Assembly: GCA_022453515.1 (NCBI GenBank)
Contig: JAJNNY010000037.1
Coordinates: forward strand, 124,001-188,000
DNA from: Astrocystis sublimbata
Lineage: Eukaryota; Ascomycota; Sordariomycetes; Xylariales; Xylariaceae
Reading direction: 5' to 3'
Length of the DNA: 64,000 nt
Position 1 is the stretch's first letter, and the number at the start of each line of letters is the position of its first letter. Shown here one piece after another: positions 1 to 9,576 of the stretch. Position numbers and translations under genes: made by a program. A model generated the notes under the pieces. That model was not told where the DNA came from and did no database searches. It saw only the letters and a list, made by a program, of their open reading frames with translations.

Positions 1-461
1 TCGGATCATCCGTTCTTAAGCGCGACTCGATCCGTAGTATGGTGTGAGTGCTATACACATAACATTCCCACAAGTTCAATATCTTGCTGAAGTGGCGGGC
101 CTCGATTACCTAGGCAGGCATGGCGCCGAGTGACTCTAATCGAACCATGTTGGAAGCCTAAGGTCTACGCAGATAGAGTTCGACGTTATAAAGCGTCAGC
201 TCTACCTTGACCCAGGCTCCTAGAGATATCGATAGCTTCACACGCCATCTCTTGTGTATAATTGTCAACATCTTTGGGTTTGGAGGTCAGTTACTGCTGT
301 CCAGTGTTAGTGTCACCCTACTCGCACGGCTTGCGGTCGGTGACGACATGGCCGGTTGGGCAACGCTGTTGCCCTTGGTCGGTCAATTCTGGAGAGTGAC
401 GCCTCAGGAATTCGGTATGAAACGAGCCTAAGAACTTTCATGGTTCTATAACTACAGCTTT
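1..461. other. Intergenic, left window edge
   Basis: No gene can be supported here. A 74-codon open frame on the plus strand starts with TTG, has no recognisable domain and no splice partner. The stretch lies downstream of the minus-strand membrane-protein gene and probably holds its 3' UTR near 430-461. Confidence 0.5.
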
Positions 462-2061
462 CTATGTCTGTCTATTGATCCAGAATCGTCTCACAAACCT
501 GTCAGGAGCACGAAGATAGTGGTATTCCCTCCGCATAGCACTGTCCAACATAAAATCAAGAAGATTCTGCTGCCTGGGGTCTGTCCAACGAGGATGGCGA
601 ATAGAGTACCGACAGATATGTAAAAAAACAGGAATAAAGAGAAACGTAAGAGATAAACGCAGAAATATAGTTATGAAAAATGATATAGCGCTTGCCACCC
701 AGAAACACAAGCATCCGAACCATACCCGCTCACTGGCAAGCCACTGTCGAAATGTTTCGTTTCGGCCGAGCCCCTCAAAAGACATGGAGCCACCATTCAA
801 CTCCGCTTCTATTGCCCGCTTCAACTGTCGATCCGTGGTAGTTGACACTTTGGCATCGGTGTTTATCAATTGCTCATCGATACTCGCGACAAGAATACCC
901 AAAGCTTGGTATCCTTGAGGAGGCTCGTTGTCCTTCTCAAGCCGATGATGAGCATTGTTTAACAAAGATACTACAAGACAACCTATGGCCCAAAATGCGA
1001 CAAACAAGAACAGCAGCAGTGTCTGGAGGAACGAGGCGCCCCACTGATACCTCTACCATCAAAGCTTTGTTAGCCTACTCATATCATGATACTCCCGGGA
1101 TTTGACTGGGCTCACATCTTTAACAGGTATACAGACCCCTCTCTGCCTAATATCCTCAACCTGATAAGTCCTATTGGAGTAATCCCAGGTCATCTTTTCC
1201 CGATCCGAGTTTGTCTGATTGAAACTAGCGAAAGGCACTAGGTTGTTGTTATATTCGCGAATAAATGTTTCATTCAGTGTAGCATAGCCACTTGCACTGC
1301 TAATCAAAGTTGGCAACGCTAGAGGAAGGAGTATGCTGTAGATTAGAAACACACTAGCCAACCTCGACGGGAGACTTTTATATCTGATGAAGTCGTGAAG
1401 CAAGCGCGCAGTAGTGAAGACGGACGGCCCGCTCTCGGCGAACACGATGCGGAATGTAGCAAACGTGACGGGCTGGATAGTCATGGATTTCGTTACAAAA
1501 TTGGCGAACACTCTCCATGTCACCAGAGATAAGGTCGCTTGTCCGCCACGACCTACTACCTGCAGGGTCAAATGTCAGCTTCTTCAAGATTCACCTGCTG
1601 ACAACAGAAGTGATGCAAAGAGGAGCAGATCAGCGTCTTACTAAGCCCCAGGTCGTGTCCACAACCTTTGCCTGTGTAAATGTCAAATTTCCAGTAGCAA
1701 TGTTTATTTGGAAGAAATCCGAGGTTGAATAGACATCAGTGAAGCTACGATCGTATTTAAAGGATCCGCCAACGCTGCAAATGCCCGGGTCTCCTCGGAA
1801 ACTACTGAATCCTTTGACAACGGTCATGACTGTAGCAGCGAATACGGTGAATAGAAACCACAATTTGAGGCTGGTACCGCTCTGTCGCACGTCCGCCACC
1901 GCCTGGTGATAGAATTGGAAATGGTGCTTGTCGACTAGCGAAGCGGTTATGTTCGATTGAGAGAAATGTCTGTTCGTGTTCTCGTCCCCAAGTTGTTGCT
2001 CTACCCTCAAAGAGTTGAGGGATGACCTCGGCCCGACGATCTGCCCTCGTTTTGGGAACAT
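462..2061 (-). CDS. Fungal multi-pass membrane protein, GRGGQ family, unknown function
   Basis: Three exons read 2061-1642, 1559-1116 and 1052-462, giving 484 aa. Both introns are phase 0: 1560-1641 (gtaaga...ctgcag) and 1053-1115 (gtgagc...ggtag with a ctaac branch site). Joining them restores the continuous segments WGLVVGRGGQ and VKDRYQWGASF. I recognise these from a widespread Pezizomycotina family of hypothetical membrane proteins; the family recognition is from memory and no function is known to me. Hydrophobic segments lie near residue 60, near 205, near 290 and as a long pair near 395. Asn-X-Ser/Thr sites lie between the second and third hydrophobic segments, so that loop may be extracytoplasmic. 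The start is the ATG at 2061; further upstream the DNA becomes AT-rich and shows no coding signal. Confidence 0.8.
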
Positions 2062-2884
2062 TGTTAACGCAGCTGATGCTCGAAAAGATGGGTAGCCTTG
2101 GAAATTGAAATCTTTAGCATATGATCATACCCAGGTACTCACGAACACACTCTTCAGTTAACTAACTATTTCTACTGACCGAAAGAGATGAAAAGGAGCT
2201 TTTATATGCATGACGAGACTGATAATTGCAGTGCCCCCTTGACCTAAGGGAGCACACTTTCGGCAGGGCCGGAAGGAGAATACATGATTTTGGAAAACTA
2301 AAGGTGTGAGCTTTTCGGCGATTTTAGGATCACTGCATCAAGACCTACATGATTGGTACCGTACCAAAACCACCTAAATCCTATTAGGTAACCTGTTACT
2401 AAAGGGATCATCTTTATTTAAACTTTTAAATAATTTAGTTATTTCTTGGTTAAACCTTAAGCATATATTGCGAGGAGCAAAGCAACGCTTGTTTGATAAT
2501 TTACTAGGCAACATGGTTTGGTACAGTACTGAGATCATTTAGGGATGGAAATTGTGTAAGATGATGCGTGCAAGTTTCATCTACAGTGAAATTGGCCCCC
2601 AAACAGTTACACAGATCATCGTGATCCATGATGTTCACCGGCCGGATGACCTATTTATAATTCTTAAACCCCAATACCATGCCATGCTTGTTGGGGCTTA
2701 TACGCCAGCGATGTGTTTTACTATTATTAGGGTTTTTATATGAGGCTGTGACCTACCTAGATACGTATGATGGATTAGGTGCAGCTCTCAACGTATCGCT
2801 ATCTAAAGGTAGAACGTTGTCAACTCGGAGAGTTGACCGCCTGTAGCCACACGGAACTGTGACAATACTCGCAAGTATGACCAA
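2062..2884. other. Intergenic, AT-rich
   Basis: No gene seen. A stretch around 2395-2480 is clearly more AT-rich than its surroundings. It separates two minus-strand genes and should hold the promoter of the membrane-protein gene and the 3' UTR of the amidohydrolase gene. Confidence 0.5.
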
Positions 2885-4126
2885 CTAGCTCGTAAAGGTC
2901 CCAATGGCGCCCGCAAACTCGACACCAGCTAGCCAGATTCTTTGAATGGACCTCGTGGCGCTGATGTCCTCAAGCGGATTTCCAGAGACCAGGACGAGAT
3001 CTGCCCGCTTTCCCAGGGCTATGACGCCTCTATCGCTCAGCTCCCAGTACTCGGCTGCGGTGGAGGTGGCTGCACGTAAGGCTTCTACCGGCGACAGTCC
3101 CGCATCGACGAGCAATTGGAGCTCCTCATGAAGACTTATCCCGAACGGCACCTTTGCGACCAGTCCATCCACGAGATTCGCATCCGTACCGGCGAGGATG
3201 GGCACTCCGGCCGCTTTCAGTCGTCTCACGGTTTCTTCTCCCGCGGCGTAATTGCTGGCATTGGGGGTTGCATCGCTTATCGCTCGGAGGATGGTGAGGG
3301 TGGGGGTGGCAATTTGACCACGCAGGGCCATGCGCTCCGCTAGACGAGCAGACATGGGTACGTCGCGTGGTGCATGCTGGATGTTGTCAGCTCCGGCGAT
3401 GGCAGCCTGGTCGTATGCCTCAAGGCTGCTCGCGTGACACGCCACTCGTTTCCCACGGCTATGGGACCCTCTTGTCAAGACATTCAAAGTCTGCTGGTCT
3501 AGCCCTGGTGCTTCCGCGATGAGCTTGACGAAATCCGGACCCCAGGATGTTTCATCTGCGACCCATTGAGCAGCCGTACTGGCATTGTAGACAAGACGAT
3601 CTCCATTCCTGTCAACGCCAGCCACAAGATTTCCATGTACGCTGCCCGGTGCGGCGGCCGGCAGGGACCCGATCACAATGTCGACAAGGCCGGCGTGGCC
3701 CTTCATCGACTGGCAGAGTCGTGGTTGGAAACAGGCCATAAGTATCGTGGTGGTGACGCCATATCGACTCAAGTTCTCAAGGTCGGTAAGATTGCCGGGA
3801 TGGGCGTGCCCGTCTATCAACCCTGGCAGGAGGACGCCGCCGTTTCCGTTGACATGAACATCGGCATCGGCATCACTTCCGATACCTGCGACGATGCCTT
3901 TGTCGATGACCACGGTGGTCTCAGGAAGCAACTGGTACCCGTCGAATACACGAACGTTATTGATGGCTATTCTGGGTTGCGGAAGCGCGCTGCGTTGTTG
4001 ATTAGAGCGATATGTGACGAGTTCGTCTGTTGCGAAGCTTGAAGTTGTAGCTCCATCGTGGAACTGACACGTGCGTCCGAGAGCAAAGAGAGAGAATAGT
4101 GTAGCCAGGGTAGACAAAGTAGCCAT
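2885..4126 (-). CDS. Amidohydrolase-superfamily protein, probably secreted
   Basis: Intronless frame of 413 aa from the ATG at 4126. Upstream in-frame codons begin with GTG and contain a strong donor (gtgagt at 4177), so a 5' UTR intron or an additional upstream exon is likely. The metal-site residues of the prolidase/imidazolonepropionase-like amidohydrolases are visible in order: HAH (H107, H109) after PGLIDG, K201 in DFVKLI, H231 in ACHAS, H251 in IQHAP, and D315 in LAGTDA. The C-terminus has the usual GKRADLVLV beta-sandwich segment. Residues 1-20 form a hydrophobic leader that fits a signal peptide. The family hydrolyses C-N bonds in cyclic amides, dipeptides or lactam-like substrates with one or two zinc ions; the substrate cannot be told from sequence. 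All key ligands are present, so the enzyme is probably active. Confidence 0.85.
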   Translation of the reverse strand: MATLSTLATLFSLFALGRTCQFHDGATTSSFATDELVTYRSNQQRSALPQPRIAINNVRVFDGYQLLPETTVVIDKGIVAGIGSDADADVHVNGNGGVLLPGLIDGHAHPGNLTDLENLSRYGVTTTILMACFQPRLCQSMKGHAGLVDIVIGSLPAAAPGSVHGNLVAGVDRNGDRLVYNASTAAQWVADETSWGPDFVKLIAEAPGLDQQTLNVLTRGSHSRGKRVACHASSLEAYDQAAIAGADNIQHAPRDVPMSARLAERMALRGQIATPTLTILRAISDATPNASNYAAGEETVRRLKAAGVPILAGTDANLVDGLVAKVPFGISLHEELQLLVDAGLSPVEALRAATSTAAEYWELSDRGVIALGKRADLVLVSGNPLEDISATRSIQRIWLAGVEFAGAIGTFTS

Positions 4127-6489
4127 TGCGACAAGAAAGGATTGATTTGACTTGAACAACACACACAAGATACTCACCTGCTGACGTCTATTGCACCACG
4201 TGTTTATACATGTCTAGGTATCCAACAAACTGACAGGGGATCGATCGGCCCTAGTCAGGTCCGGATAACATCGCAAGTTTACGTTCCCATATAAGGAGAA
4301 GCTGACTACAGCCCTGCCATTTCGTATGTCCCCATTTCGGCTGTCGATCTTTTGTGGTGATGTCGAAATCGCGGCGACGAGTTAGTTGGCTGTGTAGACT
4401 TACTTTCCTGACCTGGTACTATTGGATCAGGATGTCCACTTGATATATCCCACGATGGGTAGCCGGTGTGATTGGGTCAGTTTAACCTGGCCTAATCGCG
4501 GGATTTTGCCATGTCATTGGACAATAGGGAGCATTAAAAGATCCATTGCCGTTGTGCTCTCATCCCATGATTGGTGATCTTTGCAATATCACCGCTGCTA
4601 AGCTAATTTCAAGCCGGCTCGCCCGTTTCGGCCTTGGGGACATAATCCTCATCGTTGGAATCGCGAAATTGACGATCATCCGCCGCATCCGAGGACGACC
4701 CGGCTGCAATAGCTCGGGGTGTAGTGGGTTGGCGAATGAAGGTGGAAATACCGTAATCTGTGGCCGGGGACCCGGGGTTCTGATATACAGCGTAAGCTGA
4801 TAGGCTGAGTAGTCGGATGTAGTGTGACGAGCCAAAACCACAGTGCGGGCGGTGTGTAAAGGCTCGTCATATATGCCCCGGTTACCGTGATCCCAGTCAA
4901 CTTGCCTTACACCCCGCAACTTGAGAACTCTCCTGCGTATTGCTCGTTCGCGAGGCATGAAATTCAAGTTCGCCTGGCGATCAAGGAGCCTCTGGTTTGC
5001 GCAGCATGTTAATTCAAGTACCCACCCTGCCTAAACCTCAACTGAAGCACAGAGTCAAGCTCAGAGGATCTTGATTGATGCATGTAAACTGTCTTTTGAA
5101 TTTGATACGTCGCGATAACTTAACAGTGTTACCGCTCCATCTCATGTTTGCTCACATTGATCATCTCACATCATCGGCTCACATCCACTAATATGAACAG
5201 CGCCTGTATCGACGAGGGGAAATAGGTTTTTATTTATTCCTATACTCACGATTATCCTCATTTTAAAACTATTTTATCAAGGTTACATAGAACCTTGTCC
5301 ATCAAGAGTTCCCAAGGTTCAAGTTCAGCTTTGAACACCCGGATGCGATTACTTACATGAACAACACTATCTTTGTAGATAACTGAGTGCATGTAACTCC
5401 TCTTGTATAGTGAGCGAGTGCCGACAACCTATCCATCATTGTGTGTCAGCAGCAGCCCATTAACCCCATCATTCCAGTCATGATCACGTCAAGCGCACCA
5501 AACAAAAACAACCGTAACAGCGTATATCACCACCGCAATGTACAACCAATCATGTCCACACTCCACTCGTTCGTGCGAGCCATCAGCCGATGCCCGTCGA
5601 TGCCTGACTCGGTAGGGTATGGTACACGATGGGACGCAACACGGCGGTTGTCGTCATGTAGTTTATCATACAGCCAAATATTAAAAGCAAGTATATAAAT
5701 CAAGAACGAAAGTCACCACCCAGGCACAGCATGTAGATATGTAATACAGCCAGAAGGGGAAAAGAAAGGGGAGCCAACGAATGGAAGAGCGTTTGTTGTA
5801 TATAAGCAAGAATACAGCCAAGAACAGAAACTGGGAGCGGGGAAGAACAGAAAATAAAACGTAACAAACAAGATAGGGTTAGTTCGATACACGAAACGAA
5901 TTGTGCTTTTTTTCTGGTCCTTCCTTGATGCCTTCAGCAGTTGAGGGAAGGTGGGTTCGTAATTTGATGTTCGAGATGTGCAAGAATGATGCTACAATGG
6001 CCACGACTTTGGGCATTCCCACCACTGTGACCTAGCGATCCACCGTAGACAGGACCAAGAGGTGCAGAAGCGTGGAATGATGCCACGCGAGACAGAGAAA
6101 TAACAGGAACACGTGGAATCTCTGTGAAATCTTGAGATCTGTCGGGTTGTGGATATACATCGGCGTTGGAAGAAGAAGCCGAAGCCCTAGCCGGACGATG
6201 GAAACTATTGGGAGTAGATTCATCAACAGTGAGAGAAAGGCCTCCGCTTGCGTGGAGCTTCTGAGTGTAACTGGCAAGGTGGGGATAGAGATCATGAGGA
6301 ATGACAGGGGTTGGTGACCAAAAAAACCCCCGAACCCTGCTGGCAATGGTTAGGATGTTGGGTCAAAGACTGAGATGCACCAAGGGAATGCTGATTCAAG
6401 GAACGATAGTGTTCGTGATCAACAGACCGAGAGCCATCAAGAGCGTCGCTAGGGCCGCCAGGAGCAGGGAAAGTATCATGGGTCGGGTT
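4127..6489. other. Intergenic, about 2.4 kb
   Basis: No gene supported. Short overlapping frames on both strands (for example minus 4967-4560 and minus 6346-6032) lack domains, splice partners and conserved-looking sequence. The part near 5700-6489 is probably the 3' UTR of the transcription-factor gene; the left end holds the amidohydrolase promoter. Confidence 0.5.
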
Positions 6490-9400
6490 TTACATGTTGC
6501 CACCATACCCATGACCCCCGGTACCTGTATTTGAGAAGTTGTCCATGTTTTCCATGACGTCCTGCAACATTTCGTTAGGGGGATTGTCGTGTTGGAAGCC
6601 GCCCTGGAAGGTCATGCTAAGAGCAGTCTCAAAGTGGCCTCCCTGCATGAATGACATGTCGTGCCCGTGCACGAACGGACCGTCGGGGGGCCAGGACATA
6701 TGATTGCCTGGCTGAAAAGCCGTCGGGTTCAATGCACTGTTTGGGTCGCACACGTACTGGGGATATTGCGTGCCCGGTGTGCCCCATGGAGGAGGTTGTG
6801 ACTGCCTCAAGCCCATGTCGAAGACGGGCTGATGTGACGATGACGATGGACCAACACTCTGGGTGCGGGGCAGACCGTCGTTCGTCGCGACTTCAGACAA
6901 CATCTGAAGCGGGTCTTCGGGAGGAGCTTGGGATTGTCGGTGGAATTGTTGTTGTTGTTGACGATCTGGTTGTTGCTGTGGTGGTGGTGGGTAATGCTGA
7001 TGCTGCTGCCCCTGCGTCATATTGTGCTGAGTCCCGGGATCTGCAGCTGACAGACCAGCTTGCGGATTGCTGCTGTGAGGATCTTGGGTCGACTCTGGGC
7101 CGCCCTGATCCCGCGACTGACGTTCCTTGTATGCGTCGAACCAATTCTGTATCAGAGTAAAGACCTCGACGAGCTTGCTCGCGGGACGGCACTCGTTCTG
7201 TCCTGCGGCATCTCGGAACTTCTGGATTAGGCTGTCCAGTTTCCCCCCCACATCCAGGTTGCCCTTATCTATGAAAGCAGCCAGTTCGGAACCTGGCGAG
7301 CTAGCGGAGTAGTAAAGCTTGATATAGATGACGACTGCATAGGCGAGGCGAACGTAATTGAAACTCGGCAGGCAACGAACCGTGAGCACGTCGAGCGACA
7401 GGAATATCTCGAATATACGATTGATCGCCGTTATACAGGTAGCGATTCCGGCGGACTGCGCCGGAGTGACATTTCCTTCCAGGGTCGGAATCGGAATACG
7501 TAGCGTGTCCGCATTGGCCGGCTTCGACTCGTCGTTGGTCTGCAAAGCGACCTCGTGCATGTGTAGGCGCATTACGCTGATGCTGAGGAGGAGCAATGCT
7601 GGTTCTGGGTCAGTGTCGCGCCGGGGCAGGAAGACGAAGAGATACATACGCTGGTGGTCCTCCGCCGCGAGGTCATCGACATAGTTGGACAGATCCCGGT
7701 CGAAAGCTCGCAATGCATAACCGATTTTCGAATCGTTCACGTCGGTGAAGTGGCTGGGGTCATCCATGGAGAACTGGATGCCGACATCCTCCGCAATGCG
7801 ATGAATACAGACCAGTTGGCAGAGGTATCTGTCGCTCGGAGCGGCTTCGGGAGAATTCCCAAGAATGTCGATGCACTCGTCCATGAAGGCCTGCCACTGC
7901 AGCGTGTTGGGGCGATGCAGCGCCATGGCCACGTTGGATGCCAGGAAGTAGACCGAAAGCCAGGTCCGGCGGGACTCAATCGTGGTTGGTTCGGGCAGCG
8001 GCACCTTTCGGAAGGGATGATCCGCCCAGGTGTACGGGGTCAGGTAGTTTTTGAAGTTGTTCTTCCTCTTGCCCAGTCCGATATCCACGGCCATGACGGC
8101 AGCGAGGTTGATCATCTGGTAGAACTTGAGATGCTCGAACTCCTCAGGGGGGAAATACCAGGTGACGCTGACGATGATAGCCTGCACCAGCTCCAAGCTC
8201 TTCTGGCCCTGGATGATGATCCTGTCGGCAAAGATCTGCTCCAACTCTCTCACGAGCACATTTTGCAAGTCCGGGTTCTCCGAGGAAGCGACCGACAAGA
8301 TGGCCAGGAAGAGGATGGGTAGCGTCGTCCGAACCCTCTCTGCCGTGGTTTCGGGCGAGAAGACGACGACAGGGAGATGGTTGACCATGTAATCGGTGTA
8401 GCGCTGAAAGAGGTTGACGGCATCCTCGAGACTGACGATACCGCGTCCCACAACGTCGGGCCCGGTTTCATCCTGGCCCTGAGATGGAGGCTGGGGCTGA
8501 AGTTGAAGCTGAGGTCGAGGATGAGGATGGGGGGGAGGAGGTGGGCGATGAGTATGAGATTGACGAAGACGGTGGCCTCGCGTTGACGGCTGCGGCTGCG
8601 ACTGCGGCTGGCGCCTCTTGCCAGATGTTACTCGGCCGGTAGACGGGCCCTCGTCCTTGCTAAAGGGGGTTTCGGCTACTTTGCGTTTCGAGCCGGCCAT
8701 AGCTCCAGCGGCAGGATCATCGCTAGGTTCATGTTTGGCTAATGGAGAGGGGGGGGTGGCGGGGTCGACGGTGGATAAGGGATGGGACGACGGAGAACCG
8801 GGGGGAGGCAAGCCCGCATTTTTAGTGTGCGCCTCCATTATTTCCATGTATTTATGCACCTTCTTCTCCAACTCGTTAATCCGCGAGTCTGTCTTTCTCT
8901 GCCGCTTCCGAACCGGCTTGGTGACGACGCATTCTCGCCCGGCTTTGGCACAGCGCTTGCAGCGATCTTTCGAGGTCGGCTCAGGCTCGCATTTGACCTT
9001 CAAGCCACGGCAGGCCTCACAAGCACGCGGACGCTTCGCATCACCATGGTCGAAATGAACAGCGGCCGAGGCGGTGGTGGGGGCAGGGGAGGGGGCGGCG
9101 TCGGTGCTCGGTCGGACGTTAAACGTCGTCACGTTTCCTCTCGCCCTCATCGATGGCTGTTGTGGTTGATGCTGTTGCTGTTGGGGTTGTCCTATCGGAG
9201 GCGGGCGGGTCCGGGATCGGAGGCGAGGCAGGGAGTTTTGGTGGTGGTAGTCTCGTTCGCTTGGAGAGCCGTTGACGGCACCGTAGACAGCACCGTTGAC
9301 GGCAATGGGTGAGCTATGGTAGGAGCCGTTGGCAATGGACGAGCTTTCATATGAGACGTCGTTGCTATCGTCAAAAACCGGGTCGGTGGCCTCGGAATCG

Positions 9401-9576
9401 TAGTCAACAGCATCGTTGGGATGCTGGGCGTTAAGGGAATCGACTCGATTGTCTGCCACATGGTGATGGCTGGGGTTGTGTATTGTCCCATTTTCGCTAT
9501 CGTCACATATCCCTCTCTGCAGACCGTCGATGGCCTCGTCGTCCCGGAGACGGGAATCCAACGAGGCCGTGGCCAT
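6490..9576 (-). CDS. Zn2Cys6 (Gal4-type) transcription factor, large, Gln/Pro-rich
   Basis: Reading from the ATG at 9576 gives up to 1028 aa; codons upstream in frame begin only with TTG. A binuclear zinc cluster occupies residues 186-216 with spacing C-x2-C-x6-C-x9-C-x2-C-x6-C (C186, C189, C196, C206, C209, C216). It is followed by a basic linker (RKRQRKTDSR) and a short heptad region for dimerisation. A long Pro/Gln/His-rich stretch precedes a middle-homology-like helical domain (residues roughly 380-840), and a Gln-rich C-terminus probably serves in activation. The RACEACRGLK type of cluster is shared with a fungal group sometimes labelled WAR1-like; that subfamily link is from memory and weak. 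An in-frame intron probably interrupts the frame near 7599-7649 (donor gtatgt). Splicing it would remove 17 residues and restore a PALLLLSISVM-like helix. Long promoter upstream (9.6-11.7 kb). Confidence 0.85.
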   Translation of the reverse strand: MATASLDSRLRDDEAIDGLQRGICDDSENGTIHNPSHHHVADNRVDSLNAQHPNDAVDYDSEATDPVFDDSNDVSYESSSIANGSYHSSPIAVNGAVYGAVNGSPSERDYHHQNSLPRLRSRTRPPPIGQPQQQQHQPQQPSMRARGNVTTFNVRPSTDAAPSPAPTTASAAVHFDHGDAKRPRACEACRGLKVKCEPEPTSKDRCKRCAKAGRECVVTKPVRKRQRKTDSRINELEKKVHKYMEIMEAHTKNAGLPPPGSPSSHPLSTVDPATPPSPLAKHEPSDDPAAGAMAGSKRKVAETPFSKDEGPSTGRVTSGKRRQPQSQPQPSTRGHRLRQSHTHRPPPPPHPHPRPQLQLQPQPPSQGQDETGPDVVGRGIVSLEDAVNLFQRYTDYMVNHLPVVVFSPETTAERVRTTLPILFLAILSVASSENPDLQNVLVRELEQIFADRIIIQGQKSLELVQAIIVSVTWYFPPEEFEHLKFYQMINLAAVMAVDIGLGKRKNNFKNYLTPYTWADHPFRKVPLPEPTTIESRRTWLSVYFLASNVAMALHRPNTLQWQAFMDECIDILGNSPEAAPSDRYLCQLVCIHRIAEDVGIQFSMDDPSHFTDVNDSKIGYALRAFDRDLSNYVDDLAAEDHQRMYLFVFLPRRDTDPEPALLLLSISVMRLHMHEVALQTNDESKPANADTLRIPIPTLEGNVTPAQSAGIATCITAINRIFEIFLSLDVLTVRCLPSFNYVRLAYAVVIYIKLYYSASSPGSELAAFIDKGNLDVGGKLDSLIQKFRDAAGQNECRPASKLVEVFTLIQNWFDAYKERQSRDQGGPESTQDPHSSNPQAGLSAADPGTQHNMTQGQQHQHYPPPPQQQPDRQQQQQFHRQSQAPPEDPLQMLSEVATNDGLPRTQSVGPSSSSHQPVFDMGLRQSQPPPWGTPGTQYPQYVCDPNSALNPTAFQPGNHMSWPPDGPFVHGHDMSFMQGGHFETALSMTFQGGFQHDNPPNEMLQDVMENMDNFSNTGTGGHGYGGNM
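7599..7649 (-). other. Probable 51-nt in-frame intron in the Zn2Cys6 gene
   Basis: On the minus strand a gtatgt donor begins at 7649 and an acceptor (ccag) ends at 7599. An alternative acceptor at 7605 gives a 45-nt intron. Both are multiples of three, so the frame stays open if unspliced. The unspliced peptide contains a charged PRRDTDP insert inside what is otherwise a hydrophobic helix. Confidence 0.5.

Noticed and set aside
80..170. tRNA-like GGTTCGATT on the minus strand
   Set aside because: No acceptor stem or anticodon arm can be folded around it.
207..431. 74-codon frame at the left edge
   Set aside because: TTG start, no domain, no splice partner.
2380..2500. AT-rich stretch considered as a RIP-mutated repeat
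   Set aside because: No transposon remnant or second copy is visible in the window, so RIP cannot be claimed.
7654..8322. 222-codon plus-strand frame inside the Zn2Cys6 gene
   Set aside because: Antisense shadow; no recognisable domain.
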